A stretch of 64,000 bases of DNA from Ziziphus jujuba (taxonomy: Eukaryota > Streptophyta > Magnoliopsida > Rosales > Rhamnaceae): NCBI RefSeq assembly GCF_031755915.1, contig NC_083388.1, positions 25,203,001 through 25,267,000 on the forward strand, read 5' to 3'. The position numbers were made by a program, and so were the translations under genes. Positions 61,034-64,000 of the stretch are shown here, piece after piece. Under the pieces are notes generated by a model. The model saw nothing but the letters and a program-made list of their open reading frames with translations, had not been told where the DNA came from and did not search any database. Every line of letters starts with the position of its first letter. Positions within the stretch are counted from its first letter, which is position 1.

Positions 61034-61740
61034 CTTAGCTCGGACAAACATCAGTTAGCTCGGCCAGACATAACTTAGCTCGGACAGACATCAGTTAGCT
61101 CGGATAGGCCATAAGTTAGCTCGAACATCAAGCAGACATAAGTTATCTCGGTTGAAGACATAATTCAGCCTAGATGTCAAAGTCAACTCGTTATCTAATT
61201 TGCGATTGACTTTATTTCTTTTTAGGTTTTTTTTATTTATTTATTTTCTGGACAAATAACTTTAGGAAGGTTTTTATTTTATTCTTTCCATTGTAAATTA
61301 ATTAATTCCTAATTTAATATAAAGGAATTAATTAATCAAACTTAGATTAGGAAAGGAAGTATAGTTTCGGCCAACTAGGTTTCTTTATGTGTGTGGCCGG
61401 TATTTCCTAGGGTTTTTCGGGTTTATTTTGTTTCTTTCAAATCCTATTTAAAGGCTTATTTTTCAATAAGAATACAACTTTTATTTGATAAATAAAATAC
61501 TTGTGAGATTAATTATCTCTTTGTTCTTTGAGAACATCTAAAACACCATTAGAGAATTGGTTGTTTTAGCTTGACTTATCAATAGGTTTTCCATCCCCTA
61601 TTGTGGCATCTACATTATACCAAGGTTTCTAACCATAGATTGGTTAGGGGTTGAGGTCCATTCCATTAGAACTTGAACTTAATTGAGATCCGGGCTAATA
61701 TAATACGGATTTAGGAGCAGGTCGTCCTAGGTTCGTATCA
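60706..61740 (+). repeat. 3' LTR of element F
   Basis: TGATGCGAACCCGCC ... GGTTCGTATCA, 1,035 bp. The minisatellite of TTAGCTCGG units lies at about 61,014-61,150. It differs from the 5' LTR by scattered substitutions and one missing repeat unit. Confidence 0.94.
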
Positions 61741-61929
61741 CTATGCATGGTAGTGAAATAGCTAGCTTTTGGTAATAGATTTTGTTTGTACATATAAAAT
61801 ATCGTAGACCAATTTGTAAAAAGCGCTCATAAAGTAATATATGTTTTGCATGAACTTTGGTTTTAAACACACCAATTTTACTGAAATTCAAAAAATATAA
61901 AAAATAAATAAAAGAGTTGAAAAACAAAA

Positions 61930-63790
61930 TGGACAAGATGCTTGTGCATCGCCTGATATTGCAAAACAAATTAAAAAACAAAACAAAAAACAAAAACCAG
62001 CATAGTTATGCTGCTTAAAAATTTTAAACGGTTATTTGAAGTAGAAAGCAAAACTGATTGATTAATATTTTTAGAAAACCCAAAAAAATAAAAATAAAAT
62101 AAAAGGTGAATAGGTGACGCACAATATGCTTAAGCGTCACCTGATACAAATAATGTAAAAACAAAAACAAAAAAACAAAAACCAACACAGTTATGTGCTT
62201 AAATATTTTAACTGGTTATTTGAAGTTGAAAGTAAAACAGATTGATTAATATTTTTAGAAAACCAAAATAATAATAATAATAATAATAATATAAAGGGTA
62301 ACAGGCGACGCACAATACTTTTATGCGTCGCCTGATACAAATAATGCAAAGAAAACAAAAACCAGAATAGTTATGCTTCTTAAATATTTTAATTGGTTAT
62401 GTGAAGTTGAAAGTAAAACAGATTGATTAATATTTTTAGAAAACCAAAAACAAAATAAAAGGGTAACAGGTGACGCACAATATGATTGTGCGTCGCCTGA
62501 TACAAATAATGCAAAAAAAAACAAAAACCAACACAGTTATGCTTCTTAAATATTTTTACTGGTTATTTGAAGTTGAAATTAAAATAGATTGATTAATATT
62601 TTGAGAAAACCAAAAAAAAAATACAATAAAATAAAAGGGTAACAAGCGATGCCACTTGTGCGTCACCTGATACAAATATTTTTTACCAAAAAAAGAATTA
62701 AAACAAGCTCTGTGATGCTGCTTAAATATTTTCACTTGTTATTTAAAGTTGAAAGAAAATCAGAATGATTAATATTTTATGAAAAAAGAAAATAAATAAA
62801 TTTAAGGTGAACATGTGACGCACAATATGCATATGAGTCACCTGATACAAATATTTTTGAAATAAAAAAACAAAAACAAGCTCTCTAATCCTGCTTAAAT
62901 ATTTTCTCTTTTTATTTAAAGTTGAAAGAAAATCAATTGATTAATATTTACAAAAAACAAAAAAAAATAATAAGTTAATAGGCAACGCATAGAGTTGATT
63001 ATGCATCGCCTAATATCAATAATGTGGGGACCAAAAAAATAAAAATCCAGTTCTATTATTTTTCTTAAATATTTTCACTGATTTTTTAAGTTAAAATAAA
63101 ATTAGATTGATTAATATTTTATGAAAAAGGGAAATAAATAAATTGAAGGTGAACAGGCAACGCAAAATATGCATATGCATCGCCTAATACAAATATTTTT
63201 GAAATAAAAAACTCAAACAAGCTCTGTGATACTGCTTAAATATTTTCTCTTTTATTTAAAGTTGAAAGAAAATCAACTAATTAATATTTACAAAAAACCA
63301 GAAAAAAAAATTAATGACGCATAGTGTTGATTATGCATCACCTGATATCAATAATATGGGGATCAAAAAAATAAAAATCCAACTCTGTTATTTTTCTTAA
63401 ATATTTTCACTGATTTTTAAAGTTGAAAGAAAATCAGATTGATTAATATTTTATGAAAAAGGAAAATAAACAAATTGAAGGTGAATAGGCGACGCACAAT
63501 ATGCATATGCATCGCCTAATACAAATATTTTTGGAAAAAAAAAAAAGAAAGCTCTTGATGCTGGTTAAATATTTTCACTTGTTATTTAAAGTTGAAAGAA
63601 AATCAACTGATTAATATTTATAAAAAACCAAAAAAAAATAATAAGTTAACAGGCGATGCATAGACTTTGTTATGCGTCGCCGGATATCAATAATGGGGGA
63701 CCAAAAAAAATAAAAATCCAGCTCTATTATTTTTCTTAAATATTTTCACTGGTTTTTAAAGTTGAAAGAAAATCAGATTGATTAAAATTT
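61930..63790. repeat. CACTA internal array of hairpin repeats (right, inverted)
   Basis: About eleven units of roughly 160-190 bp. Each has a palindrome GGCGACGCA...TGCGTCGCC (best at 62,302-62,332; also near 62,114; 62,470; 62,645; 62,815; 62,984; 63,155; 63,488; 63,651), then A-rich DNA and the phrase AAAATCAGATTGATTAATAT preceded by TTAAATATTTTCACTGG. That phrase is the reverse complement of the left array's AATCAATCTGATTTT and CCAGTGAAAATATTTAA, so the two arrays are in opposite orientation. Confidence 0.87.
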
Positions 63791-63799
63791 TTCATTAGT

Positions 63800-64000
63800 G
63801 TAGCATTTGAACAATACAATTCATATAAAATATATGCACGCTATTAAAGGCGACTCTGTTCGGCTGAATATTCAGTGAGTCTTAACGGATGCATCATGTG
63901 TTGTTGTTTCTAGCGACTTCTTAACGTCGACATTTTTTGGATGCGTCATCTATTTATTGCATTTTTACTAACGCATTAATCTCGGAGTTACGGTTTTATT
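63800..64000. repeat. CACTA right subterminal region, incomplete
   Basis: GCGAC and GACGCATC-like motifs (near 63,850, 63,912, 63,926, 63,941) return in the irregular style of the left subterminal region. The terminal CACTA repeat itself is not inside the window. Confidence 0.6.

Larger units (their letters stand above)
53704..61740 (+). mobile_element. Ty3/gypsy LTR retrotransposon with both LTRs (element F)
   Basis: Complete structure: 5' LTR, primer site, gag, protease, RT, RNase H, integrase, polypurine tract, 3' LTR. The perfect TSD is CTATG (53,699-53,703 and 61,741-61,745). It lies only 9 bp past the stop codon of the Ulp1 gene, so it spared that coding sequence. The LTRs are near-identical by eye, implying a fairly recent insertion, yet the coding region has several stops and frameshifts. 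It belongs to a different family from the long-LTR chromovirus: shorter LTRs starting TGATGCGAAC and ending GTTCGTATCA. Confidence 0.95.
35420..64000. mobile_element. Very large CACTA (En/Spm) transposon, right end outside window
   Basis: The left terminus is CACTACTAGAA at 35,420-35,430, the standard CACTA end, next to a possible 3-bp TSD ATG (35,417-35,419). Paralogous spacer at 28,580-28,610 and 32,365-32,400 shows the uninterrupted site, which fixes the boundary. Inside are GCGAC-rich subterminal DNA, a TNP2-type transposase on the minus strand, a divergent Transposase_24/Ulp1 gene on the plus strand, and two hairpin-repeat arrays. The GCGAC-rich pattern returns at 63,846-63,990, so the right end should lie a little beyond 64,000. 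Without its nested elements (about 5.0, 1.2 and 8.0 kb) the part in this window is about 14.3 kb. Confidence 0.85.

Noticed and set aside
61930..63790. Regularly spaced palindromic repeats that at first look like a CRISPR array
   Set aside because: Units are about 170 bp with homologous, not unique, intervening DNA, and the context is a plant CACTA element.
63785..63800. TTCATTAGTG, whose complement starts CACTAATGAA, considered as the right end of the CACTA element
   Set aside because: It matches CACTACTAGAA poorly, is followed by TAG rather than the ATG duplication, and GCGAC-type subterminal motifs continue beyond it.

Overview
This is nuclear DNA of a flowering plant, most likely a eudicot. 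It contains spliced germin-like protein (GLP) genes, Ty1/copia and Ty3/gypsy elements, a CACTA (En/Spm) transposon and a MULE. The base composition is AT-rich with long A/T runs. The species cannot be named from the sequence. No rRNA, tRNA or CRISPR locus was recognised.

Region 1 (1-35,419) is a tandem array of GLP genes, all on the minus strand. Two copies look intact: GLP-A (27,263-28,095) and GLP-B (31,127-31,930). Each has a signal peptide, one intron, both germin boxes and a TATA box. Five more copies are broken or truncated (near 0.2-4.5, 12.3-13.1, 26.2, 29.7-30.4 and 34.3-34.9 kb). One of these remnants is joined to a piece of a plant glutamate-receptor-like gene. Flanking DNA is duplicated with the genes, so undamaged paralogous segments serve as empty sites for several insertions.

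The array has been invaded by about 3-kb elements that begin TGTAACACC, end CCTGACA and are bounded by 5-bp target-site duplications (TSDs). They are solo LTRs of a long-LTR Ty3/gypsy family. One is nested in another (7,379 in 5,511-11,548). Two lie head to head at exactly the same TTATG pentamer inside a copia reverse transcriptase gene (18,064-24,271). A degenerate internal region flanked by this LTR (37,170-42,116) identifies the parent as a probable Tekay/Del-like chromovirus.

Region 2 (35,420 to beyond the window end) is one very large CACTA element. It has a CACTACTAGAA terminus at 35,420, GCGAC-rich subterminal DNA and a TNP2-type transposase on the minus strand (36.7-45.0 kb). A second, divergent gene on the plus strand joins a Transposase_24-type region to a Ulp1/C48 protease (48.9-53.7 kb). 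Two arrays of hairpin-forming repeats, in inverted orientation, flank the second gene. Nested inside are the chromovirus at 37.2-42.1 kb, a Pack-MULE with a captured RING E3 ligase fragment (50,122-51,338) and a nearly full-length gypsy element with two LTRs (53,704-61,740).

In functional terms, the only likely host proteins are the two extracellular germin-like cupins. Everything else is transposon-derived or decayed. The most interesting non-obvious signals are: a 61-nt segment conserved in exact length across six LTR copies, with splice-like borders and a covarying stem; the double insertion at one pentamer; the Pack-MULE; and the inverted hairpin arrays.
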